Virus record (IMG/VR): IMGVR_UViG_3300025896_000183
Coordinates: 1 to 24,209 of that record
DNA: 24,209 nucleotides
Strand: one strand, 5' to 3'
Source of the DNA: a virus
The notes beneath the pieces were generated by a model. That model saw nothing but the letters and a program-made list of their open reading frames with translations, was not told where the DNA came from and did no database searches. The position numbers and the translations under genes were made by a program. Positions 6,308 to 12,460 of this stretch are shown here, in pieces (within the stretch, counting starts at the first letter, position 1; each line of letters opens with the position of its first letter).

Positions 6308-6486
6308 TGAGCTATCTAAAAAGAACTACAATGGAAGACTTTGACGAAGCGTACAGATATGGTGTAACATTAACATTAGAAGAACTTGAACGTTTTGACA
6401 AGCTTATTGACAAAGTAGAAAAAGAGTTTGGTAGTGATAGTATCATACTAAAGCACTTACTGAAAGTTAGGGAAGCATTCCTATGA
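6307..6486 (+). CDS. Hypothetical protein, 59 aa
   Basis: Small frame in the coupled series: its ATG overlaps the stop of the 72-aa gene, and its TGA overlaps the next ATG (ATGA). AAAGGGA lies about 6 nt before the start. The product is mainly helical with a heptad-like segment (LEELERFDKLIDKVEKEFG, 24-42) and a hydrophobic C-terminal helix (SIILKHLLKVREAFL, 45-59). No family recognised. Intimate coupling on both sides is the main evidence. Confidence 0.72.
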   Translation: MSYLKRTTMEDFDEAYRYGVTLTLEELERFDKLIDKVEKEFGSDSIILKHLLKVREAFL

Positions 6487-6749
6487 AAATAGAGGTACAA
6501 TATAATGAATACAAAAATTACCCAGTACATTTAACAGAGGATGGCGAGTGGCGATGCTGGCACGTGATTGACCCAAGCAACGTAGAGATTGAACCACCAT
6601 GTTGCAGCGGATTCGAGCAAGGTATCCCAAGTTGTGGATGTGGTGGATGCTATAGCGTATACTGTTACGATTGTCACAATGATGATATGACAGAGACGGA
6701 TGTAGAAAATATATTGGAAGGACTATACGATGGCGAAGAAGACTATTAA
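6483..6749 (+). CDS. Cys-rich, probably zinc-binding protein, 88 aa
   Basis: ATGA overlap with the previous gene. The middle (about 40-66) is dense in cysteine: PPCCSGFEQG, then PSCGCGGC, then CYDCH. These give at least eight Cys plus His in under 30 residues, consistent with one or two zinc sites. The N-terminus is a strand-rich MKIEVQYNEYKNYPVHL and the C-terminus an acidic helix. A small zinc-finger protein could be a nucleic-acid or protein adaptor; the exact ligand pattern fits no family I can name. The stop overlaps the start of the 29-aa frame. Confidence 0.8.
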   Translation: MKIEVQYNEYKNYPVHLTEDGEWRCWHVIDPSNVEIEPPCCSGFEQGIPSCGCGGCYSVYCYDCHNDDMTETDVENILEGLYDGEEDY

Positions 6750-6819
6750 AAAGGTGAAAACACCTGATGAGATAGCGGAAGAAAAACTATTAAAGGCGAT
6801 AGAGGAGTGCGGTGAATGA
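6730..6819 (+). CDS. Very small protein, 29 aa
   Basis: MAKKTIKKVKTPDEIAEEKL then LKAIEECGE: a basic N-terminus and one acidic helix. AAGGA lies about 10 nt before the ATG and the TGA overlaps the ATG of the next gene (ATGA), the same coupling as its neighbours. It fills the only gap in the polycistron between 6749 and 6816. No function can be assigned. Confidence 0.6.
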   Translation: MAKKTIKKVKTPDEIAEEKLLKAIEECGE

Positions 6820-7061
6820 GTCAGAGAGAATCAATCTATAAAGGTGTACTAGCATTTAAGCTAGAGAACACAAAATACGTGATACGGTACATTAAAAGTA
6901 AAGATGAGTTACTAGCAGCAGCACGAGCAGCTGGCAAGAACGGCATTGAGCAATGGGCGTTTGAATATGCTAGACAACATAACGATGAGTTTGGCAATAG
7001 ATTAAGCCTAGAGTTGTATGATGTGTTCTGGGAAAAGGTTTGGTATGGCATACGCAACTAA
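6816..7061 (+). CDS. Hypothetical protein, 81 aa
   Basis: Starts in an ATGA overlap, with GAGGAG about 6 nt upstream. The product has a strand GVLAFKLENTKYVIRYI (10-26), then helices KDELLAAARAAGKNGIEQW and EYARQHNDEFG, and an aromatic C-terminus LYDVFWEKVWYGIRN. Soluble, mixed alpha/beta. No family recognised. It overlaps the small membrane-protein gene by 17 nt. Confidence 0.78.
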   Translation: MSQRESIYKGVLAFKLENTKYVIRYIKSKDELLAAARAAGKNGIEQWAFEYARQHNDEFGNRLSLELYDVFWEKVWYGIRN

Positions 7062-7158
7062 GCCACCAGAAAATAATACCCACATTTTAATTTTGTTCGC
7101 AGGATTAATAATGATTTTATGGGTAATATATGTAAGGTTGTATATTCTACAACAATAA
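7045..7158 (+). CDS. Single-span small membrane protein, 37 aa
   Basis: ATG at 7045 lies inside the end of the 81-aa gene, with AAAAGG about 7 nt upstream. The peptide MAYATKPPENNTHILILF is followed by AGLIMILWVIYVRLYILQQ: a polar N-terminus and one transmembrane helix of about 20 residues (14-33) with an Arg near its end. It is likely an inner-membrane miniprotein. Its 3' end overlaps the palindrome at 7137-7153, so coding and regulatory sequence coincide. Small hydrophobic phage proteins of this kind include lysis or exclusion factors, but nothing specific is seen. Confidence 0.65.
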   Translation: MAYATKPPENNTHILILFAGLIMILWVIYVRLYILQQ

Positions 7159-7192
7159 ATCTATTGACTTTTTGAACGATGTTTGATATAAT
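7137..7192 (+). promoter_or_regulatory. Strong promoter plus 17-bp palindrome upstream of the large RNA
   Basis: GTTGTATATTCTACAAC (7137-7153, 6-bp arms) ends 10 bp before TTGACT (7164-7169). After a 17-bp spacer comes extended -10 TGATATAAT (TATAAT 7187-7192). The spacing from palindrome to -35 is the same as at 13776-13803, and CTATTGACTTTT plus GTTTGATATAATAC recur at 10913 and 13803. Confidence 0.85.
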
Positions 7193-7198
7193 ACCAAC

Positions 7199-7640
7199 AT
7201 GTCACAAGTGCCTAGATTGCTAAAGCAATTATGGACAAAAACGACATAGACGAAGCAAACATTGTGCAAACGAGTGAGTAGCCCATAAGGTGAAGTTGCA
7301 TTGTGACAAATAACATATAAGCGTGGTGTTCAGCATCACCACGATAGTAAAAAATGGTTCGAGCGTAATTTTTCAATCAAGGTTTGTTCTGTAGGGCTTG
7401 AGCACCTTGTCCCCGATACTCCAAGGAGTTACGAGATACGCAAAAATAGTACAGTACCCTCTATAGGGAAGTGAAATAACTAATCAGAAATGTAACAGAC
7501 TTACGAGCGAAGTTGCAACGGTGGTTAGGTAGACAAGGACTGTATCTTATATGTTCAACACCTTAGTGGCTAACTTCTAATAGCCCGTCCGTGGTAATAT
7601 CGGGGAAGAAGAAGCCCCCGAAGTAACAAAAGATAGGGGA
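7199..7640 (+). ncRNA. Candidate large structured non-coding RNA, about 440 nt
   Basis: No credible protein frame exists here, yet a near-consensus promoter fires into it. The RNA can form nested helices. Helix 1: TGTCACAA (7200-7207) with TTGTGACA (7301-7308), continued by TGC/GCA across one bulge. Helix 2: AACATATAAG (7312-7321) with CTTATATGTT (7546-7555), 10 perfect pairs bridging about 220 nt. Helix 3 directly abuts it: CGTGGTG/CACCACG (7322-7343). Helix 4 is nested in helix 2: CCTTGTC (7405-7411) with GACAAGG (7532-7538). Local hairpins include ATTGC/GCAAT (7216-7229), ACTC/GAGT (7418-7429), CCCT/AGGG (7457-7468) and CGGGG/CCCCG (7601-7620). Phages are known to carry large ornate RNAs (GOLLD, ROOL), but I cannot show membership. 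The 3' end is uncertain; no U-run terminator is visible, so it may be cut from a longer mRNA. Confidence 0.72.
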
Positions 7641-7645
7641 AAGCG

Positions 7646-7843
7646 GTGGAAGAATGGAAATCACCACGTAAAATCGAAGAAGAAGTACGACAGTACAAGT
7701 TAGAACGTTTTGAAAGCTACATGCAGATGGCTGATGATGGTAAACTACCACGAGCCTTAGCAATCGCAGCATTCAGAGAGGAATTAGAGCATGTCGAAGA
7801 AGCAAACTCTGTATTACGAGGAGCAGCAGACACAAGGCAATAA
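7646..7843 (+). CDS. Hypothetical helical protein, 65 aa (GTG start)
   Basis: GTG at 7646 follows AGGGGAAAGC with good spacing; an ATG nearby is out of frame. The sequence MEEWKSPRKIEEEVRQYKLE and onward is charged and almost wholly helical, with QMADDGKLPRALAIAAFREELE in its middle. No family recognised. It is the first protein gene after the structured RNA and probably shares its transcript. The next gene overlaps its end by 53 nt in another frame, unusually long for this cluster. Confidence 0.7.
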   Translation: MEEWKSPRKIEEEVRQYKLERFESYMQMADDGKLPRALAIAAFREELEHVEEANSVLRGAADTRQ

Positions 7844-8051
7844 AATTAAGTTATTTAGAAAGGATGAATTAAGTATGGACTCAAAAGTTAAATCACAGGT
7901 TAAGCATAGTAAAACGGAAAAGACAAAGACCATGTTAAGTGTCTACACTTACCTAAACTTCAAACGTTTTGGTATCAGTGTTGCCATTGATGATGGTATT
8001 AAGGTGAACGTATTGTGGTTCGAGACTAGCATCAAGTTCGAGAAAAAGTAG
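7791..8051 (+). CDS. Hypothetical protein, 86 aa
   Basis: ATG 7791 has a TTAGAG/GAGG purine run upstream inside the preceding gene. The N-terminal half is polar and lysine-rich (SKVKSQVKHSKTEKTKTM); the C-terminal half is beta-like (LSVYTYLNFKRFGISVAID, then GIKVNVLWFETSIKFEKK). A second in-frame ATG at 7875, after AAGGATG, could be the true start of a 58-aa form, which would remove most of the overlap with the upstream gene. No family recognised. Confidence 0.65.
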   Translation: MSKKQTLYYEEQQTQGNKIKLFRKDELSMDSKVKSQVKHSKTEKTKTMLSVYTYLNFKRFGISVAIDDGIKVNVLWFETSIKFEKK

Positions 8052-8059
8052 GTAGCTGA

Positions 8060-8341
8060 ATGGCAAGGAGAAAACAATCCGTTCAGGCTGGTCAGGGGAA
8101 TCTCCTAGACGGCACAATCGAGGGGATGGAAGAACTTGTCAACAAGCCCGAAGTATTAGAACATGATGGGCTGAAGGTTGTCAAGCTGATAGTCCCACAA
8201 GGTGAAAGTAAACAATACGTTGAAACAGCGTTAAGCATTGCTAGGAAACTAGCACCAGATATTAAAAGCCGTGAGAAACCAGTATGGATGCAACAGGGCT
8301 GGCAAGTAAGACGGCGTAAACGACAAGCAGGAGTAGAATAA
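8060..8341 (+). CDS. Hypothetical basic protein, 93 aa
   Basis: ATG 8060 with AGGTAG upstream; the stop overlaps the next ATG (TAATG). Basic termini (MARRKQS and VRRRKRQAGVE) flank a central part with KVVKLIVPQGESKQYVETAL and SIARKLAPDIK. The basic tail suggests nucleic-acid contact, which fits its position two genes before the helicase. No named domain. Confidence 0.75.
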   Translation: MARRKQSVQAGQGNLLDGTIEGMEELVNKPEVLEHDGLKVVKLIVPQGESKQYVETALSIARKLAPDIKSREKPVWMQQGWQVRRRKRQAGVE

Positions 8342-8772
8342 TGGCAGAGCAACAAATGGTATCAATGAACGTAGACCCTGAAATAGTTCAGGCTATAATC
8401 AGAAAAAATATAGAAACATCACTATTATCGGCAATGGGCGACGAAAGCGAAAAGGGTGCTATCCTTGACGCTATTGTAATGTCAGCTATAAAATGTAAAG
8501 TAAATAGTGATGGTAAAATATCAAGCTATAATAGCGACAATAAGTATGAATACCTTGATTGGAAGATTCAGCAAGTTATACGTGGTGCAACGGCTACGGC
8601 ACTTAATGAATATGTAGAAAGTAAAAGCAATACATTTAAGAAAGCTATAAAAAAGGCAGTTGAAGAGAACGCTGGCGAGATTGCTAATAATTTAGTAAAG
8701 GCATTTGCAGAATCAGCAGCAAATAGCTGGAGATTCAAAGTAAATCTTGAAGTAGATACTAAGGACGACTAA
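8341..8772 (+). CDS. Hypothetical protein, 143 aa
   Basis: Coupled to both neighbours: TAATG at each end. The product is helical and rich in Ala, Asn and Glu. It begins MAEQQMVSMNVDPEIVQAII and has DESEKGAILDAIVMSAIK (34-51) and a long helix NTFKKAIKKAVEENAGEIAN before a strand-like WRFKVNLEVD end. No catalytic motif. Its tight coupling to the Pif1-like helicase suggests a replication or recombination accessory role; this is inference only. Confidence 0.78.
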   Translation: MAEQQMVSMNVDPEIVQAIIRKNIETSLLSAMGDESEKGAILDAIVMSAIKCKVNSDGKISSYNSDNKYEYLDWKIQQVIRGATATALNEYVESKSNTFKKAIKKAVEENAGEIANNLVKAFAESAANSWRFKVNLEVDTKDD

Positions 8773-10004
8773 TGATACAAGCCCGAGCAATAGAAATAAT
8801 GCTATCAGGGGCTAACGTATTGTTGACAGGTCAGGCAGGTAGTGGTAAGACATGGACAATCAATGAGTTTGTTAAGCAAGCGAAACGCAAGCACAAGAAA
8901 GTTGTTGTCACAGCCACAACTGGCTTGGCTAGTTCTCACATTGGCGGTCAGACAATACATAGTTGGTCTGGGATTGGTCTTGATGACCATTTACATGATG
9001 ACTATATATACACAATGAGTGAAACTAGGAAGAAAGATATTCGTAAGACTGATGTTCTGATAATTGATGAAATCAGTATGATGCACGATTACAACCTGGA
9101 TATGGTTGATGAAGCCATGAGGATTATCCGTGAGAATGATAGTCCGTTTGGGGGGATTCAGGTTATCCTAGTTGGAGACTTTTTCCAGTTACCACCAGTT
9201 AAACAAGGTGGTTCGGGTAGGTTTGTAGTATTTAGCAAAGTCTGGAAACGTATGGACATCAAAGTATGTTACCTAGAAGAACAGTTCAGGCAAGATGATG
9301 CCGATTTACAGGGAATCTTGAACGCAATGCGTGATGGAACGTTGACACAACGCCATCTCGACCTATTGAAAAGTCGCATTGGACACAAGGCTACCGATAA
9401 TGTTACTAGGTTATATACTCTAAACATAGATGTAGAGAATATCAACAACCAGAAGCTGGATGAATTGACGGGAGATACGCATTATTATTTGCGTACAAGT
9501 CGTGGTCAATCATGGAATGATTTGCAGATATTACAAAAGAATGTTCTAGCACCAGAAATACTCAGACTGAAGCAGGATGCAGTAGTAATGGCAGTTAAGA
9601 ACGATGCAGAAGGAAGGTTTTTTAATGGCAGTATTGGAATTGTTACTGGGTTTTCTCGTGACGGTTTTCCTATTGTGGATTTTGGCGATTTGTACGCCTA
9701 CACGGTCTACCCCGAAGAATGGGAATACAAGCGTGGCGACCGAACTACGGCAGCAATTACGCAAATACCTATCAGGTTGGCATACGCCATAACAGTTCAC
9801 AAGTCACAGGGAATGACACTAGACACAGCAGAACTAGACCTATCAAAGGCATTTGTAGAGGGTATGGGATATGTTGGATTGAGTCGAGTAAGAAGCTTGA
9901 AAACATTGTACCTAAAGGGTATAAACCAGAGGGCATTGCAAGTTAGTGCTGTAGCACGAGCAATAGATACCAAGTTTAAGGAAAGAAGTAAAGAGAATGA
10001 ATAG
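8772..10004 (+). CDS. Pif1/RecD-like superfamily 1B DNA helicase
   Basis: 410 aa. Helicase motifs appear in order: Walker A GQAGSGKT (20-27), motif Ia TATTGLAS (48-55), Walker B IIDE (97-100), motif III VGDFFQLPP (134-142), motif IV EEQFRQ (169-174). The C-terminal RecA-like domain has TVHKSQGMTLD (341-351) and YVGLSRVRS (367-375), carrying the arginine finger. This order and the GQTIHSWSGIG segment match Pif1-type 5'-to-3' helicases; T4 Dda and RecD2 are relatives. Such enzymes unwind DNA at forks or start replication. The start overlaps the preceding stop (TAATG), and the stop overlaps the following small basic gene. It lies in the replication part of the phage, before the recombination module. 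Confidence 0.92.
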   Translation: MIQARAIEIMLSGANVLLTGQAGSGKTWTINEFVKQAKRKHKKVVVTATTGLASSHIGGQTIHSWSGIGLDDHLHDDYIYTMSETRKKDIRKTDVLIIDEISMMHDYNLDMVDEAMRIIRENDSPFGGIQVILVGDFFQLPPVKQGGSGRFVVFSKVWKRMDIKVCYLEEQFRQDDADLQGILNAMRDGTLTQRHLDLLKSRIGHKATDNVTRLYTLNIDVENINNQKLDELTGDTHYYLRTSRGQSWNDLQILQKNVLAPEILRLKQDAVVMAVKNDAEGRFFNGSIGIVTGFSRDGFPIVDFGDLYAYTVYPEEWEYKRGDRTTAAITQIPIRLAYAITVHKSQGMTLDTAELDLSKAFVEGMGYVGLSRVRSLKTLYLKGINQRALQVSAVARAIDTKFKERSKENE

Positions 10005-10140
10005 GAATATCAATCTGTTAGTTAAATTACTGAAGCGTAAAGAACTGCAGGAAGAAGCCAACAAACGTAAGAAAATTAAGAATCGTAAGACTGACAAGCT
10101 ACGCAAGAAAGCACAGCAAACAGCACGGAGGAGAAAGTAA
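9997..10140 (+). CDS. Very basic small protein, 47 aa
   Basis: ATG 9997 lies inside the helicase end and its TAA overlaps the next ATG (TAATG). GAAAGAAGTAAAGAG precedes it. The peptide is roughly 40 percent Lys and Arg: NLLVKLLKRKELQEEANKRK, then IKNRKTDKLRKKAQQTARRRK. It is a single basic helix and probably binds nucleic acid. It recalls the basic 63-aa protein at 12879. No family recognised. Confidence 0.65.
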   Translation: MNRNINLLVKLLKRKELQEEANKRKKIKNRKTDKLRKKAQQTARRRK

Positions 10141-10733
10141 TGGGACAACGACTAAACGTAGAAATTATTGACGGCAACTATAGTCATCCAAAAATGATGG
10201 GTAGGACAGTAGCTAATGCTTATTACCATTGGTCTGGGTATAGCGAAAGTGCAGTAGAAATCCTACAAGATGCTATCAAAGCAATCAAGACAATCAAAGA
10301 GAAAGACCCATTAGTTCGTGCCATCAAGGTACTGGAGGCTACTGGAGCGTCTCTTACTAGTGAAGAGCTTGAGCGTGGTAAAGAAATACTAAACGGCTAT
10401 AAAAATACTGCTGAGATTGTATCTCGCAATAACGGTCTAATTGCAGTGAGCAAAGAAGGTATTGAAGAAACACGCTTGTGGGAAGAAGGACGTGTTGAAA
10501 TCCACCTTAACCCATATAAATCAGAAGATTTTGTAAAGTTCAAAGTATTTTGGCAGCAAGACGATGCGGAATATCGCCGTGAGTACGCTGAGTATGGTGA
10601 TGAAATTGGGGATGCTGAAACAGTTGAGTTCAACTTTGATAAGATTCCATTTGATAAAGTAGGTGAGTTGGCAGATATTATTGCAAACCATGATGCAATC
10701 ATAGTCCCAAGTCGCATACAATTCATCAAATAA
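10140..10733 (+). CDS. Hypothetical phage protein, 197 aa
   Basis: GGAGGAGAAAG provides a strong ribosome binding site, and the start is in a TAATG overlap. The opening MGQRLNVEIIDGN with ANAYYHWSGYSESAVEIL (26-43) is a type of N-terminus I associate with conserved but uncharacterised phage proteins. A helical middle (LVRAIKVLEATGASLTSEEL) and a mixed C-terminal half follow (NNGLIAVSKEGIEETRLW, VEIHLNPY, KIPFDKVGELADIIANHDA). No active-site motif is evident. Its TAA lies in the A-run that serves as the U-run of the leftward sRNA terminator, so the two genes meet tail to tail. Confidence 0.8.
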   Translation: MGQRLNVEIIDGNYSHPKMMGRTVANAYYHWSGYSESAVEILQDAIKAIKTIKEKDPLVRAIKVLEATGASLTSEELERGKEILNGYKNTAEIVSRNNGLIAVSKEGIEETRLWEEGRVEIHLNPYKSEDFVKFKVFWQQDDAEYRREYAEYGDEIGDAETVEFNFDKIPFDKVGELADIIANHDAIIVPSRIQFIK

Positions 10734-10771
10734 AAAAAAGAACACCTGGCATAGGGGAATACCAAGTGTTC
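10732..10771 (-). terminator. Rho-independent terminator of the leftward sRNA
   Basis: On the minus strand, GAACACTTGG (10771-10762) pairs with CCAGGTGTTC (10749-10740): ten pairs with one G-U, a 12-nt loop, then eight U (10739-10732). On the plus strand the hairpin is followed by AAAGAAAGG, not T, so it is directional. Confidence 0.85.
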
Positions 10772-10816
10772 AAAGAAAGGAGTTAAGCGTAGAGTAACGA
10801 CAAAGAAATCTCTACA
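10732..10816 (-). ncRNA. Candidate small RNA, about 85 nt, with anti-Shine-Dalgarno-like linker
   Basis: A perfect promoter (10823-10851) reads left into a short segment ending in a strong terminator. No open frame of note lies between. The RNA folds into a 5' hairpin, GTAGAG (10815-10810) with CTCTAC (10794-10789), and the terminator hairpin. The linker between them reads TTAACTCCTTTC (10786-10775), whose CTCCTTTC matches the 3' tail of bacterial 16S rRNA (CCUCCUUUCU, known sequence). It should pair with ribosome binding sites. The nuclease gene at 11057 has AAGGAGTTA (11046-11054), giving nine contiguous pairs. It could repress such mRNAs or be titrated by them. Function is inference; the promoter-hairpin-linker-terminator structure is directly visible. 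Confidence 0.75.
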
Positions 10817-10822
10817 CTGGGT

Positions 10823-10851
10823 ATTATACCATAACTCTTTTCAAATGTCAA
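10823..10851 (-). promoter_or_regulatory. Consensus leftward promoter of the sRNA
   Basis: Minus strand: TTGACA (10851-10846), exactly 17 bp, TATAAT (10828-10823), with TGG for an extended -10. It is the same quality as the terS promoter. Expected +1 is near 10816. It is back-to-back with the rightward promoter at 10913. Confidence 0.88.
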
Positions 10852-10870
10852 TAGACAACAGGTTAGAATT

Positions 10871-10941
10871 GTTGCTATTGTCAATAATACAACACATTTT
10901 TGGCAAAAACTATTGACTTTTAGCCTCAAGTTTGATATAAT
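10871..10941 (+). promoter_or_regulatory. Promoter of the recombination module
   Basis: TTGACT (10913-10918), 17 bp, extended -10 TGATATAAT (TATAAT 10936-10941). The core matches the promoters at 7164 and 13803 (CTATTGACTTTT, GTTTGATATAATAC). ACAAC (10889-10893) and GTTG (10871-10874) lie upstream but about one helical turn further away than at the sister promoters. Confidence 0.82.
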
Positions 10942-10964
10942 ACCTAGTATGATGAAAGGCAAAA

Positions 10965-11039
10965 ATGATACTAACAATAGTATGTTTGGCGTTCTGCATA
11001 TGGTGCGGAATCGCTGGTTGGGATAATGACCCAAGATAA
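10965..11039 (+). CDS. Tiny hydrophobic protein, 24 aa
   Basis: ATG 10965 has AAAGG 5 nt upstream. The peptide MILTIVCLAFCIWCGIAG ends WDNDPR: almost entirely one transmembrane helix with three Cys and a polar end. It is the first gene after the promoter at 10913 and is followed within 18 nt by the nuclease gene. It could be a leader peptide or a membrane miniprotein. A competing frame from 10950 (25 aa, no ribosome binding site) is less likely. Confidence 0.5.
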   Translation: MILTIVCLAFCIWCGIAGWDNDPR

Positions 11040-11056
11040 ACTAATAAGGAGTTACA

Positions 11057-12019
11057 ATGGCAAAAATAACTAAAGCGACATTTGACGCTACAAGCCCAAC
11101 GGTTCAGTATGGTAACGTACACACTGTTATCGAAGTTGAGGGTGAGAATTGGGATGAAGTGCGTGACTTAGGTCTTGCAAAGATTGCGGAAGTTGACGCA
11201 ATGGTTAGCCCAACACCGTTTACATTAAAGGCAGCACCTAAGACAGTTAAGGCAGCAGTCGTAACAGTCGAGCAGATAACGAGCCGACTGACTGGGGTAA
11301 CACTAAACTACGACCCAGTTGCACATCGTTATACAGATTTGGAAGGCAATGTACAACTTAGCGGTTCATCATTCCCAGACCAATTCTACGACCCATTCGA
11401 TAAGGTCAAAGCAATCGAGTTGGTTCAGAAGGCTTACCCAGACTCTGGTGTAACACGTGAACAACTACTCGAAATGTGGGGGACAAACGGCGATGTATCT
11501 ACTGGATTTGGTACAGCAGTACATGCAGCGTTGGAGAACTACATTAAGTTCAATAAGTTAGGCGATAAGATTCGCAAAGAGGATGTTGACAACAAATCAC
11601 TTAGCAAGAATCCATTCTTCAAGAAACTTGTGTTGGATTACGTTGGTAAGTTTGGTGTCGAGAATCTACTGAGTGAAGAGTTTATCGCAGACGGTCAGGG
11701 TCATTGTGGTCGTGTTGACTACATCAAGATTGTTGACAAAGACAAGAAGATTATCCGAATCGGAGACTTTAAGACTGACGCAGACCTGTTTGAGAAGAAG
11801 TACCAGAAGAAAGATTCACCATTTAAGGGTGTAATCAAAGAGAACACGCTGTTGACTTACCACCGATTCCAGATGAGCTACTACGCATACATCTTGAGCC
11901 AGTTTGGTTACACGACTGAAGGAATTGACCTAGATTGGTTGAATCCTAACACGTTGGAATGGGAACGCCACAGCACAGATGTGATTGATTTAACAGAAGT
12001 ATTAAAAGGAGATAAGTAA
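11057..12019 (+). CDS. PD-(D/E)XK exonuclease (RecB/Cas4-like)
   Basis: 320 aa, with AAGGAG 6 nt before the ATG. The nuclease core is complete: FGTAVHAALENYI supplies H156, FIADGQGHCGRVDYI supplies D221, and IRIGDFKTD gives D237 and K239. FQMSYYAYIL (271-280) is the QxxxY motif of RecB/AddB/Cas4-type nucleases. A separate N-terminal domain (1-60, VHTVIEVEGENWDEVRDLG) has no named function. In phages such nucleases resect DNA ends for recombination with an SSB or annealing protein; here an OB-fold-like gene follows in a TAATG overlap and RusA comes soon after. Its ribosome binding site is a predicted target of the sRNA at 10732-10816. Confidence 0.85.
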   Translation: MAKITKATFDATSPTVQYGNVHTVIEVEGENWDEVRDLGLAKIAEVDAMVSPTPFTLKAAPKTVKAAVVTVEQITSRLTGVTLNYDPVAHRYTDLEGNVQLSGSSFPDQFYDPFDKVKAIELVQKAYPDSGVTREQLLEMWGTNGDVSTGFGTAVHAALENYIKFNKLGDKIRKEDVDNKSLSKNPFFKKLVLDYVGKFGVENLLSEEFIADGQGHCGRVDYIKIVDKDKKIIRIGDFKTDADLFEKKYQKKDSPFKGVIKENTLLTYHRFQMSYYAYILSQFGYTTEGIDLDWLNPNTLEWERHSTDVIDLTEVLKGDK

Positions 12020-12459
12020 TGTCTAAGGCATATACTGTAACACAGGCATTCCAAGCTACCGTTAGCAAGGAAGACAAAACGCCTAAGACCGTTGAACTCA
12101 ACGGCAACACATTCAACGCATGGAAAGTCAAGCTCGAAGGTGAGAGTGGCAAGGGTTGGATTAACGTAAACAAGAAACCAGGCAACGAAATCAAGCCAGG
12201 TGATGAATTGTATGGTGATGTTGTGGAAGTGAACGGTAAGTTCGGTACTTTCTACAACTTCAAATCTGCAAGCCGTCCACTAGGTGATTTGCCAGCAAAG
12301 ACTGAAGCTGCACCAGCTGAAGACTTCACTGCAAATGTTAGCACCGAATTGGTACATGACAAGTTAGATTACATCATCGACCTTCTTGAGAAATTGGTAG
12401 ACCCAGCAACTGGTGAACCAACTCAAAAAGCAGTTGACCTGAACGATTTGGACATCTAA
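12019..12459 (+). CDS. Probable OB-fold ssDNA-binding protein
   Basis: 146 aa. Residues 1-90 look like a beta-barrel: FNAWKVKLEGESGKGWINVN, then PGDELYGDVVEVNGKFGTFY and NFKSASRP. A low-complexity linker (PAKTEAAPAEDF) leads to a helix (LVHDKLDYIIDLLEKLVD) and an acidic hydrophobic tail ending DLNDLDI. A barrel plus linker plus acidic tip is the SSB layout, where the tip recruits partner proteins. Position between the nuclease and RusA supports a recombination role. There is no diagnostic SSB signature, so the call rests on layout. AAAGGAG precedes the ATG, and the start overlaps the nuclease stop. Confidence 0.55.
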   Translation: MSKAYTVTQAFQATVSKEDKTPKTVELNGNTFNAWKVKLEGESGKGWINVNKKPGNEIKPGDELYGDVVEVNGKFGTFYNFKSASRPLGDLPAKTEAAPAEDFTANVSTELVHDKLDYIIDLLEKLVDPATGEPTQKAVDLNDLDI

Positions 12460-12460
12460 C

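Noticed and set aside
7199-7249. 16-codon leaderless frame MSQVPRLLKQLWTKTT
   Set aside because: The ATG and following bases form helix 1 of the structured RNA; the peptide is short and has no further support, though leaderless translation cannot be excluded.
7199-7640. tmRNA, RNase P RNA or group I intron
   Set aside because: No tRNA-like ends, tag frame, or conserved P7/P3 core was found by eye; a covariance-model search would be decisive.
10397-10765. 122-aa minus-strand frame
   Set aside because: It is antisense to the 197-aa gene with good signals and crosses the sRNA terminator.
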